Assembly (NCBI GenBank): GCA_007117175.1
Contig: SKGZ01000108.1
Coordinates: forward strand, 1-7,392
Length of the DNA stretch: 7,392 nt
DNA from: Bacteriovoracales bacterium
GTDB lineage: Bacteria; Bdellovibrionota; Bacteriovoracia; Bacteriovoracales; Bacteriovoracaceae
Direction of reading: 5' to 3'
Numbering within the stretch: the first letter of the stretch is position 1; each line of letters opens with the position of its first letter. The translations under genes were made by a program, and so were the position numbers. Under the pieces are notes generated by a model. The model was not told the DNA's origin, ran no database searches, and saw only the letters and a list, made by a program, of their open reading frames with translations. This document shows, one piece after another, positions 1-7,120 of this stretch.

Positions 1-1687
1 TCATAACACTGGGGCTTCACTGGCCTGTCCAGATTGGCCACTTTGTTTTGGCCAAGTCATGCCTAAAATGGAGGGAGGGGTGCTCTTTGAACACTCCCAT
101 CGTTTGCTGGGAGCCTTGGTTGGTTTCTTGGTGATTTTAACTTCTTTCTTTTCCTATCGAGAATTTGGTGCAGGCAGTGCTGTTTTTAGAAGATCACTTT
201 TTGCTTTGTTGATGGTGATTGTTCAAGGTGTTTTAGGTGGACTGACAGTGATTTATCGCCTTCCTACCATGGTTTCCACCGCCCATCTTTCTTTGGCTAT
301 TTTCTTTTTCTTATGGCTGATTCACTTGTTTTTTCTGACTGATAAGAGACAGACTCATAAGATATCAGTACGACCTTCAGCTCAATCAAGTTGGAAAGCA
401 TGGCTACTGGCACTCATTGTGCTCTACTTGCAGATTGTCTGGGGAGCTTTAATTCGTCACTTAGGTTTGGGAACTCATTGTGGACTGGGGTGGGAGAATT
501 CTTTTCAGTGCTATGATATAGTGGCGCAACAATCCACTTGGTGGCCGCAAAGTTTACCTACTTTGATGCATGTCTTTCATCGTTATTTTGCAGTAGTAGT
601 CGGACTGATTCTCATCACCCTCAGTTTGAAAAACTGGCAAAATAAAAGCGCTCGTTTCGTTTTTATTTTAACACTAGGGCAAATTAGCTTAGGCCTGTTA
701 ACAGTTGCCACCCAATTAGATCCCATTCTCACCATGTTACACCTAGGGGGGGCAGCAGCTTTAATTGCGGCAACCTTTATTTGTTTTTGGCAATCTCAGT
801 CAGCACAGTCTCCTCGCTGGATACAGGGGGCGATCGACCTTTTTGCTCTGACTAAGCCAAGACTTTCTTCTCTGGTTATTTTTACTGCTCTTTTGGGGGC
901 TTTCCTATCAGGTGAAGCATTGAATGCTGGCTATGTGAGTCTAGTGATTGTGGCGATTATGGCATTAGTGGGAGGGGCTTGTGTGATTAATTGCTATATG
1001 GAAAGAGAGATTGATGCCAAGATGCCTCGCACGGTCAATCGCCCTTTACCCTCTGGCCGCCTTTCAGCTTCACTAGCGCTTATTTGGGGTATCAGCCTGA
1101 TGGTTTTTGCCGGTGTCACTTTATTTTTTTGGGTCAATGCACTGACGGCTCTTTTGGGCTTAATCGCTTCAGTTTTTTATATTGTCTTGTACACACCCTT
1201 AAAACGGAAAACCACCGCCTCTGTTTTTATTGGGGCTGTTCCAGGAGCGCTCCCACCCTTAATGGGACAAACTGCTATGAGTGGAGAAATTTCATGGGTC
1301 GGCGCACTACTCTTTCTTCTTTTATTTGTCTGGCAGGTTCCTCATTTTCTTTCTATTTCTCTTTTTTATGCCAAGGAATATAAGCGAGCGGGACTTAAGG
1401 TCATGCCCAATACCAAAGGAGTGCGCTCCACTAATAAAAGAATTTTTTATTACACACTCTTACTAGTGCTTGTGAGTCTATTGCCAGTACTTTTTAATTC
1501 CTACTGGTGGGGAGCTTATATGCTGCTGAGCTTAGGATTGGGAGGAAGTTATTTACTGCTAGCTGCGGGGGGATTAAGGGCCAAAATGAATAGCTTGAAA
1601 AAGGTGAGATCATGGTCGCGAGTTTACTTTTGGGGCTCTATTGCCTATCTGCCAGCGCAACTATTCATTATGATGAGTTTTAGTTAA
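1..1687 (+). CDS. ctaAB: Heme A synthase / heme O synthase fusion (CtaA-CtaB, COX15-COX10), 5' truncated by window edge
   Basis: A two-domain inner-membrane enzyme. The CtaB half farnesylates protoheme IX to heme O, and the CtaA half oxidises heme O to heme A for the oxidase encoded next door. The frame is open from base 2 and already encodes the COX15 loop motif ACPDWPLC (bases 23-46), so the ATG at 59 is internal and the true start lies upstream. All four expected heme-ligand histidines of CtaA are visible (codons 98, 284, 578 and 740), as are two loop cysteine pairs (26/44 and 479/509). The CtaB half begins near base 815. It shows the prenyl-diphosphate motif NCYMEREID followed by RTVNRPLPSG (989-1063), and the second signature YTPLKRKTT with GALPPLMG (about 1189-1266). 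There is no stop or restart between the halves, so this is a real fusion in this assembly. The first Asp of the UbiA-type motif is Glu here, a conservative change. A 32-base gap separates it from the subunit II gene. Confidence 0.95.
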   Translation, partial: HNTGASLACPDWPLCFGQVMPKMEGGVLFEHSHRLLGALVGFLVILTSFFSYREFGAGSAVFRRSLFALLMVIVQGVLGGLTVIYRLPTMVSTAHLSLAIFFFLWLIHLFFLTDKRQTHKISVRPSAQSSWKAWLLALIVLYLQIVWGALIRHLGLGTHCGLGWENSFQCYDIVAQQSTWWPQSLPTLMHVFHRYFAVVVGLILITLSLKNWQNKSARFVFILTLGQISLGLLTVATQLDPILTMLHLGGAAALIAATFICFWQSQSAQSPRWIQGAIDLFALTKPRLSSLVIFTALLGAFLSGEALNAGYVSLVIVAIMALVGGACVINCYMEREIDAKMPRTVNRPLPSGRLSASLALIWGISLMVFAGVTLFFWVNALTALLGLIASVFYIVLYTPLKRKTTASVFIGAVPGALPPLMGQTAMSGEISWVGALLFLLLFVWQVPHFLSISLFYAKEYKRAGLKVMPNTKGVRSTNKRIFYYTLLLVLVSLLPVLFNSYWWGAYMLLSLGLGGSYLLLAAGGLRAKMNSLKKVRSWSRVYFWGSIAYLPAQLFIMMSFS

Positions 1688-1719
1688 ACTATTGATATTC
1701 AATAAAAGCAAGGTGAGAA

Positions 1720-2523
1720 ATGATGTTTGATTTAAGTCGTTTGATGATGAATCCATGGAAAATGAATGCGGGGTTACTAGATGCCTTTTATCCTCCTAAG
1801 GACATTTCAACTAATGGACATTTAATTGATTTTCTTTTTTATTACACCACTGCCATGAATATTTTCTTTTTTACTTTGGTGTGTTTGGGGCTTTTTGGAT
1901 TTTCTTATTTGTACCACCATAAGCGACACCCAAAACCTTATTACACTCACGGAAATAAAAAGAAACAAATTCTTATCACCACTCTTATTGGATTGGCCGT
2001 TTTCTTTGGAATTGATGCCACCATTACTTCAATTTCCAATCAAGATCTGGTTAACACCTTTTGGAAATTTCCTACTGAAGAGGAAAAACCTGTCAAAGTA
2101 GAAGTTTTAGCTCAGCAGTGGATGTGGACTTTTCGCCATCCAGGTGAAGATGGGGAGTTTAACACGGCTGATGATATTTTGGTCAATCATGATTTACACT
2201 TGCCGGTGAATCGAAAAATTGAATTTAGAATTACTTCCAAAGACGTGATTCACTCTTTTTACTTACCGAATACTCGATTGAAAGTTGATGCCATCCCGGG
2301 GCGGGTGACTCGGATGTGGGTGGAGTTAACTGAGCCGGGAGTTTACGATATTGCCTGCGCTGAAATGTGTGGTACTCATCATTACTTAATGAAGGGAAGA
2401 TTGATTGTGCACAGTGAAGAAGATTATTTGGCTTGGAAAGCAGAAGCTTCTCGTATTGCAAAATATGAGAATGATACTGACAATCCTGAGTTTTACTGGG
2501 GATGGAAATGGGGGAATAACTAA
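1720..2523 (+). CDS. ctaC: Cytochrome c oxidase subunit II (CuA-containing)
   Basis: Subunit II (267 residues) accepts electrons from cytochrome c at its binuclear CuA centre and passes them to heme a in subunit I. Two hydrophobic helices, about residues 41-66 and 84-105, anchor it in the inner membrane, and the cupredoxin domain follows on the outer side. The CuA ligands are complete: His178 (in VIHSFYLP), Cys213, Glu215, Cys217, His221 and Met224. The aromatic patch QQWMWTF that carries electrons from cytochrome c lies near residue 130. A short acidic insert, GEDGEFNTADDI, follows it; similar inserts occur in related subunit II proteins. There is no fused cytochrome c domain at the C-terminus, unlike classical caa3 enzymes. 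The start is set by AAGGTGAG at 1710-1717; ATG occurs at both 1720 and 1723. Its TAA stop overlaps the ATG of the next gene (TAATG), suggesting translational coupling. Confidence 0.96.
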   Translation: MMFDLSRLMMNPWKMNAGLLDAFYPPKDISTNGHLIDFLFYYTTAMNIFFFTLVCLGLFGFSYLYHHKRHPKPYYTHGNKKKQILITTLIGLAVFFGIDATITSISNQDLVNTFWKFPTEEEKPVKVEVLAQQWMWTFRHPGEDGEFNTADDILVNHDLHLPVNRKIEFRITSKDVIHSFYLPNTRLKVDAIPGRVTRMWVELTEPGVYDIACAEMCGTHHYLMKGRLIVHSEEDYLAWKAEASRIAKYENDTDNPEFYWGWKWGNN

Positions 2524-4259
2524 TGACTTACGTTCACGCAAAACACGATGCTCCAACAACTTTTTGGTCAAAATATATTGTCTCCTACGATCACAAGGTG
2601 ATTGCCAAGCAATTCCTGTGGTATGGAATTTTCTTTTTGGGAGTGGGCGGACTCATGGCCCTGTTGATTCGCTGGACACTAGCTTTCCCTGGCCAACCCT
2701 TTCCTGTGATTGGCCATATGCTTTTTCCTCACACCGACGGAGTGGTTCCTCCTGATACTTATGCCATGCTCTTTAGTCTTCATGGCACCATTATGATCTT
2801 TTATGCCATTACACCCATTTTGATTGGAGCCTTTGGAAATTATTGTATCCCGCTGATGATTGGTGCCAGAGACATGGCCTTTCCCCTTCTCAATATGCTC
2901 TCCTTTCATTTTGCAGCTCTGTCGGGATTGATTTTATTAGCTTCATTATTTTTACCGTTGGGGGGGGCTGCTGCTGGATGGACTTCGTATCCCACTCTCA
3001 GTACCTTGATCGGAAGTCCTGGCCTAGGCCAGACTTTTTGGTGCTTAGCAATCTTTGTACTGGGAATCAGCTCCACCATGGGAGCAATTAACTATATCAC
3101 CACTATTATCTCTTTTAGAGCTCCCGGTATGGGCTATTTTGATATGCCCTTAACTATTTGGGGGCTGTGGCTAACAGCAATTTTAAATGCCATTTTTATT
3201 CCGGTCTTAGGAGCAGGGGTGTTGCTCTTACTTTTTGATCGACTCTTTGGCACAACTTTTTTCCTGGCCGGTGCTGCCGCCACCTCAGGCACCGGAGATC
3301 CTATTTTATTTCAACACGTTTTTTGGATTTTTGGTCACCCAGAAGTTTACATTTTAATCTTACCGGCATGGGGAATTGTTTCCGATTTACTCTCTTTCTT
3401 TGCCCGTAAACCTGCCTTTGGCTATAAAGCAACTGCTCTTTCTATGACTGCAGTGACGGTTTTATCCACATTGGTTTATGGTCACCATATGTTTACCACT
3501 CAGATGAGTCCATTACTGACTCAAACCTTTATGACCTTAACCATGACTATTTCTATTCCCTCTGCAGTGTTTTTCGCCAATTGGTTGGGAACAATTTGGA
3601 GAGGCTCCATTCGCTTTGACTCTCCCATGCTTTTTGCCCTAGGAGTTGTTTTTGTTTTTGGTTTAGGTGGATTAACAGGTCTTTACCTTGGAACAGTGAC
3701 CACTGATCTTTATTTGCACGATACTTACTTTGTGGTGGGACACTTTCACTACACCATGGCAGCTTCAGTTCTCTTAGGTGGTTTTGCTGCAACTTACTTT
3801 TGGTTTCCTAAAATGTTTGGTCGCATGATGAATGAAACCTGGGCGAAAGTTCATTTCTGGTTAACCATGATTGGCTTAAATGGTGTTTTCTTTGGCATGA
3901 TGGTTGTCGGTTGGGGTGGGATGCACCGCCGGCTCTATAACCCATTTGTCTATGAGTTTATGGAAAAACTCATCCCTATGAACACCTTTATTACTTGGTC
4001 AGCAATTTTGATGGGAATAGGTCAATTGCCATTTGTTTATAACTTTATTCACTCTATGTTTTACGGAGAAAAAGCAAGTGAAAATCCATGGCAAGTGGGA
4101 ACTCTTGAGTGGACTCTTCCTTCACCTCCTATTCACTATAATTTTGAGGAAATTCCGGTGGTCAAATGTGGCCCCCATGAATTTGGAAATCCCAACCTGA
4201 ATAATGGTCGTGACTTTCAGTACCAAACAGAGGAATTAGTAAAGGGACCCCAGGCCTAA
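2523..4259 (+). CDS. ctaD: Cytochrome c oxidase subunit I (A-type heme-copper oxidase) with atypical K pathway
   Basis: Catalytic subunit (578 residues, many membrane helices) reducing O2 to water at the heme a3-CuB site and pumping protons. Ligands are complete: His87 and His409 for heme a, His407 for heme a3, and His272, His321 and His322 for CuB, with Tyr276 placed for the His-Tyr cross-link. The motif GHPEVY with Glu274 marks an A1-type enzyme. The D pathway looks intact, with Asn106 (FGNY), Asp117 (GARDMAF), Asn124 and Glu274. The K pathway does not: counting ungapped from His321, the position of the family's near-invariant lysine (Rhodobacter K362) is Phe350, in IPSAVFFANW. Ser287 and Ser347, matching the pathway's other hydroxyl positions, are kept. 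The double arginine near the heme propionates is present (GMHRRLYNP). A GGGGA stretch just before the overlapping stop/start serves as the ribosome site. Identification is certain; the functional effect of Phe350 is inference. Confidence 0.98.
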   Translation: MTYVHAKHDAPTTFWSKYIVSYDHKVIAKQFLWYGIFFLGVGGLMALLIRWTLAFPGQPFPVIGHMLFPHTDGVVPPDTYAMLFSLHGTIMIFYAITPILIGAFGNYCIPLMIGARDMAFPLLNMLSFHFAALSGLILLASLFLPLGGAAAGWTSYPTLSTLIGSPGLGQTFWCLAIFVLGISSTMGAINYITTIISFRAPGMGYFDMPLTIWGLWLTAILNAIFIPVLGAGVLLLLFDRLFGTTFFLAGAAATSGTGDPILFQHVFWIFGHPEVYILILPAWGIVSDLLSFFARKPAFGYKATALSMTAVTVLSTLVYGHHMFTTQMSPLLTQTFMTLTMTISIPSAVFFANWLGTIWRGSIRFDSPMLFALGVVFVFGLGGLTGLYLGTVTTDLYLHDTYFVVGHFHYTMAASVLLGGFAATYFWFPKMFGRMMNETWAKVHFWLTMIGLNGVFFGMMVVGWGGMHRRLYNPFVYEFMEKLIPMNTFITWSAILMGIGQLPFVYNFIHSMFYGEKASENPWQVGTLEWTLPSPPIHYNFEEIPVVKCGPHEFGNPNLNNGRDFQYQTEELVKGPQA

Positions 4260-4263
4260 AAAT

Positions 4264-4824
4264 ATGAAAGCGCAAACTCAAAAGAGTCACCAAATCGCCT
4301 TAAGTGTAGCCCTGATATCCTGGGGGATGCTTTTTGCCACACTTTTTCTAGGCTATGCAGTTTATCGCTTTCAGATGCCTCAATGGCCGACAGCAGGAGT
4401 GAGAACAGCTCCTTTGCAGTGGCCAATCATCAGTACCATTTTAGTAGTCTTAAGCAGTGTCAGTTGCCATTTGGCACTGGTTCATTATCGCACTTTAAGA
4501 AGTGCGCCCTTTAGAGTCTATACTTGGATAAGCTGGTGCTTAGGATTAGCATTTTTTGTTTCTCAGTTTCTGTTTTGGGAAAATCTCTCGCAAGTTGGAC
4601 TTTACACTCAGTCGGGAATTTACGCTTCCTTACTTCATGGGATGACTTGGATTCACGCTGCCCATATGGCCTTGGCCATGATTGGGTTAACCACTATTCT
4701 CTTTCTAGCCTATCGGGAAAGTTCAATGGGCAGTCGGCAAACTTTGGTCTCTCACCTCACTACTTTTTGGCATTTTTTAGGAATCATATGGATTTTAATG
4801 TTTATTGTTTTATTTATTCTTTAA
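4264..4824 (+). CDS. ctaE: Cytochrome c oxidase subunit III, short divergent form
   Basis: A 186-residue protein with five predicted membrane helices (about residues 12-34, 53-73, 86-108, 124-148 and 164-186), matching the short form of subunit III that lacks the first two helices of the mitochondrial type. Subunit III stabilises subunit I and supports proton uptake into its D pathway. Family traces are the RFQMPQWPTAG segment after helix 1, a His-x-x-His pair in helix 4 (WIHAAHM), and the terminal FWHFLGIIW, which parallels the usual WHFVDVVW. The family's conserved helix glutamate (SEVMFF) aligns with Trp20, and the usual Asp after WHF is Gly173, so the sequence is divergent. No strong ribosome site precedes ATG 4264. 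The stop of ctaD lies four bases upstream, so translation is probably coupled. Position between subunit I and the cytochrome supports the call. Confidence 0.88.
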   Translation: MKAQTQKSHQIALSVALISWGMLFATLFLGYAVYRFQMPQWPTAGVRTAPLQWPIISTILVVLSSVSCHLALVHYRTLRSAPFRVYTWISWCLGLAFFVSQFLFWENLSQVGLYTQSGIYASLLHGMTWIHAAHMALAMIGLTTILFLAYRESSMGSRQTLVSHLTTFWHFLGIIWILMFIVLFIL

Positions 4825-4825
4825 T

Positions 4826-4830
4826 GAAGG
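4826..4830 (+). promoter_or_regulatory. Ribosome binding site deciding the start of the cytochrome c gene
   Basis: GAAGG lies eight bases before ATG 4839. An alternative in-frame ATG at 4824 overlaps the stop of subunit III but has no such site in front of it and would add five basic residues (MKAKK) before the signal peptide. The 4839 start gives a textbook lipoprotein signal, so it is preferred. Confidence 0.65.
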
Positions 4831-4838
4831 CAAAGAAA

Positions 4839-5738
4839 ATGAAGACGTTTGGTTTATTTTTAGCTTTTTCACTGATTGTTGCTTGTTCTGATGAAAGAGG
4901 ATTTCGAGAATCACAGACTTTTGTTGGAGTGGGAGAGGTTTCCGCCTCCACACTCTCTTTAGGTAAACAAGTGTACTTAGAATATTGCATGGCCTGTCAC
5001 GGCAGAGAGGGAGCTGGCGATGGTCCTGCAGCTGCTGGTTCCTTTCCACCTCCAAGAAATTTTACTCAAGGGCTTTATAAATTTGGTCTAGTGGAAAACT
5101 ATGGACTGCCTACTGATGAAGACTTTCATCGCATTATCAAATATGGTCTTCACGGTACTGGAATGTTTGCTTGGGATATTTCAGACCAACAAATTCATGC
5201 TGTCACTCAATACATTAAAACCTTTGCTGCTGATGTTTGGAAAAGTGAGGATCGTACCATTGGAGATCCCGTGCGAGTTGAGCCTAATCCTTACACTGAG
5301 CAAACTAAAGCCCAGGCCATAGAGAGAGGAAAAGAGGTTTATCACTTTGCAGCTAATTGCCAATCTTGTCATAGGGCCTATCTCAGTGAAAGTGAGTACA
5401 CTCAGCTTTATCAAAAAGTGAATTCAACAGACAAAAAACCAAGCTTTGATGCTGAGTTCATGTATAAGGTTAAACCTCAGTACACCTCTTATGAGTATAG
5501 CGATGGTCGTAGTGTTAAGGCCGTTCCCCCTGATTTTACTTGGCACTCTGTTCGTTCAGCACAAACAGTTGAAGATCTTTATAAAAGACTCATTGTAGGA
5601 GTGGAGGGAGCCGGGATGCCCGGATGGCGTGGAATGTTAAGTGAAGAAGACATTTGGGCACTCTCTTATTACGTGAAAAGTCTTATGGAGCTTAAAGATC
5701 ACCCAGATCGAAAAGAGTTTATGGAGAATCTTCAATAG
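4839..5738 (+). CDS. Di-heme cytochrome c lipoprotein of the oxidase operon
   Basis: A 299-residue exported electron carrier. The first 15 residues are a hydrophobic signal ending in the lipobox LIVAC, so Cys16 should be lipidated and the protein membrane-anchored on the periplasmic side. Serine at +2 would favour outer-membrane sorting under the E. coli Lol rule, which may not hold here. There are two class I cytochrome c domains. Domain 1 has the heme site CMACH (residues 50-54), a PPPRNF loop and likely axial ligand Met109 (GTGMFAW). Domain 2 has CQSCH (174-178) and likely ligand Met260 (GAGMPGW). Each domain ends in a typical amphipathic helix (AVTQYIKTF; ALSYYVKSL). Placed between subunit III and SCO, it probably donates electrons to CuA, substituting for the cytochrome domain fused to subunit II in caa3 enzymes. 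The frame is open back to 4524 inside ctaE, but that stretch lacks cytochrome features and is not part of the gene. Confidence 0.93.
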   Translation: MKTFGLFLAFSLIVACSDERGFRESQTFVGVGEVSASTLSLGKQVYLEYCMACHGREGAGDGPAAAGSFPPPRNFTQGLYKFGLVENYGLPTDEDFHRIIKYGLHGTGMFAWDISDQQIHAVTQYIKTFAADVWKSEDRTIGDPVRVEPNPYTEQTKAQAIERGKEVYHFAANCQSCHRAYLSESEYTQLYQKVNSTDKKPSFDAEFMYKVKPQYTSYEYSDGRSVKAVPPDFTWHSVRSAQTVEDLYKRLIVGVEGAGMPGWRGMLSEEDIWALSYYVKSLMELKDHPDRKEFMENLQ

Positions 5739-6385
5739 TGAATCATTGGCATGACAAAATCAGCTGGTTGGTCAAAAGATGGTGGTTTTGGACCTTCTTT
5801 TGTCTCTTCTTTTTTGCCTACCCCATCGCTCGCTCCCTGGATCGAACCTTGCCGCCAGAACTGCCAGTTTTGTTTGAATTGCCTCACTATCAATTAGTCG
5901 ATGAAAACAATGAGAATTTTGACTCTCAAAGCTTAGAAGGCAGAGTGGTGCTCTATCATTTTCACTTCTTAAGTTGTCCTTCCATTTGCCCCGAGTTAAT
6001 GGAGTTAATGCAAAAAATTCAAAAGCGCGTTCGCGGCATCGGCCAAGAGATTGCTTTAATTTCCATCAGTGTTGATCCTGAAGAAGACACTCCTCAAAAG
6101 CTTTTCAAAAAGGCCAGGCAGCTCAAGGCGAATCCTTATATATGGAAGTTTCTAACGGGAGCTCAGCAAGACATTGAACAGTTAGTGACTGAAGGCTTTA
6201 TGAGCACATTATCAGAGAAAGAGCAGATTTCTGATAGTCTGTATGACATTGTTCACTCAGGACAAATTTTCTTGGTAGATCAAGAGCATCGTGTGCGCGC
6301 TCTGTTTGCCACTGATGAGCACAGTATTAATCAATTAATGATAGAAATTGGATTATTGGTGAATCGCTATCAAAATAAGATTTAG
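5738..6385 (+). CDS. SCO1/SenC family copper chaperone for CuA assembly
   Basis: A membrane-tethered thioredoxin-fold protein (215 residues) that delivers copper to, or reduces, the CuA cysteines of subunit II. An N-terminal anchor (about residues 15-34, rich in Trp and Phe) precedes the periplasmic domain. The copper ligands are all visible: Cys80 and Cys84 in SCPSICP and His173 in DIVHSG. The SISVDPEEDTP segment, diagnostic of SCO proteins, lies near residue 110. The start is GTG at 5738, overlapping the TAG stop of the cytochrome gene (TAGTG), with GGAG at 5723-5726 as a distant ribosome site. The overlap and rare start suggest coupled, lower-level synthesis, which suits a chaperone. Next to the CuA subunit gene cluster, the role is clear. 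Confidence 0.94.
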   Translation: MNHWHDKISWLVKRWWFWTFFCLFFFAYPIARSLDRTLPPELPVLFELPHYQLVDENNENFDSQSLEGRVVLYHFHFLSCPSICPELMELMQKIQKRVRGIGQEIALISISVDPEEDTPQKLFKKARQLKANPYIWKFLTGAQQDIEQLVTEGFMSTLSEKEQISDSLYDIVHSGQIFLVDQEHRVRALFATDEHSINQLMIEIGLLVNRYQNKI

Positions 6386-6398
6386 CAAAGGATATTAA

Positions 6399-6677
6399 AT
6401 GGAAGGTCAGTACAAAAGTCATAAGTATTTTTACATCGCAATGTTTTTTCTCACTGTTGCTCTCACTCTTTTGCAGGTTTTGGTAGTCAAACTACCAATT
6501 CTCAGTGAAGTGATTGTTGCTCTACTGGTGGTGATTGCTCTAGTGAAGGTTTATATTGAAGGTTATCACTTAATGCACTTAAAGCATGAGCCTCGCTGGT
6601 TGCAGTTTATTGCCGCCACTCCCCTTTTTGCGGTTGCTTATGCAGTGGTAGTGGTGGTGGAATCACTGGCCCGTTAA
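6399..6677 (+). CDS. ctaF: Cytochrome c oxidase subunit IV, bacterial COX4_pro type
   Basis: A 92-residue protein with three predicted membrane helices (about residues 10-31, 35-55 and 66-88). The segment between helices 2 and 3, VKVYIEGYHLMHLKHEPRW, matches the LxxxYFMHLK-type signature of the small bacterial subunit IV (CtaF/CyoD-like), which packs against subunit III and stabilises the complex. Length agrees with the family (about 90-110). AAAGGA at 6387-6392, six bases before ATG 6399, is a good ribosome site. It sits 13 bases after the SCO gene in the same operon. Confidence 0.88.
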   Translation: MEGQYKSHKYFYIAMFFLTVALTLLQVLVVKLPILSEVIVALLVVIALVKVYIEGYHLMHLKHEPRWLQFIAATPLFAVAYAVVVVVESLAR

Positions 6678-6700
6678 TTTTTTGATTATAAAGGATTGAT

Positions 6701-6865
6701 ATGAAAACTCCCGCTCATCCCATTTTTCCCAATAATGTTTTTGAGAATGTGAATGAAACGATTGTGGCCATGCCCACTTGGCTTATTCTTGTTATTTTGG
6801 TGGTGGCATTCCTTTTGTTGAAAACATTTATTTATGACAAGGATCAGAAGAAAAGTGATCAATAG
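6701..6865 (+). CDS. Small single-span membrane protein, unrecognised
   Basis: A 54-residue reading frame with a strong ribosome site, AAGGA at 6691-6695, five bases before the ATG. I do not recognise a family. Residues 1-26 are polar and proline-containing (MKTPAHPIFPNN and on). Residues 27-45 form one hydrophobic helix (WLILVILVVAFLLLKTFIY). Residues 46-54 are charged (DKDQKKSDQ). The positive tail suggests the C-terminus is cytoplasmic and the N-terminus outside. It begins 23 bases after subunit IV in the same direction and ends the oxidase cluster, so an accessory subunit or assembly helper is plausible but unproven. Support is the ribosome site, the operon position and the clean membrane span. 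The frame stays open for 36 codons beyond the TAG stop (to TAA at 6974), which may be chance. Confidence 0.72.
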   Translation: MKTPAHPIFPNNVFENVNETIVAMPTWLILVILVVAFLLLKTFIYDKDQKKSDQ

Positions 6866-6930
6866 CTGGCAAAGCTCTTAATGCAAGAAAATCTGAGGGT
6901 TAAGGTGATGCCAGTGGCTGGTCTACCCCA

Positions 6931-6963
6931 GTCTGATCCTGTGGCAGACATTAAAATCTTTTT
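6931..6963 (+). terminator. Possible weak intrinsic terminator of the oxidase operon
   Basis: GTCTG (6931-6935) pairs with CAGAC (6945-6949). Two further CC/GG pairs are possible inside with a two-base bulge. An AT-rich tail ends in five T (6959-6963). The T-run begins nine bases after the stem rather than directly, so this is a poor fit to a classical terminator. It is, however, the only candidate between the last oxidase gene and the tRNA promoter. Confidence 0.3.
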
Positions 6964-6988
6964 ACAGTCAAATTAATTTCCAAAACTC

Positions 6989-7017
6989 TTGACGAGTTTG
7001 CCCTGCTTCAATATGAT
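6989..7017 (+). promoter_or_regulatory. Sigma70-type promoter for tRNA-Ala and possibly the downstream rRNA
   Basis: TTGACG (6989-6994) and TATGAT (7012-7017) match the -35 and -10 consensus at five of six bases each, with the ideal 17-base spacer. Transcription would start near 7024, about 20 bases before the mature tRNA. This shows the tRNA is not simply read through from the oxidase operon. Confidence 0.75.
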
Positions 7018-7044
7018 CACAGGAATGTTTGAAAAATAGCTAAT

Positions 7045-7120
<76 letters not shown>

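Noticed and set aside
59..61. ATG as the start of the ctaAB fusion.
   Set aside because: The frame is open to the window edge and the preceding codons encode the conserved ACPDWPLC loop, so the gene starts outside the window.
1688..1719. Internal promoter between ctaAB and ctaC.
   Set aside because: The 32-base gap contains a ribosome site but no -35/-10 pair that can be supported.
2231..2909. Several minus-strand and alternate-frame open frames within ctaC and ctaD.
   Set aside because: They lie wholly inside genes with clear catalytic motifs, have no ribosome sites or family features, and are shadows.
4524..4838. The reading frame of the cytochrome c gene is open for about 100 codons upstream, inside ctaE.
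   Set aside because: The upstream stretch has no cytochrome features, overlaps a real gene in another frame, and the lipoprotein signal begins cleanly at 4839 with a ribosome site.
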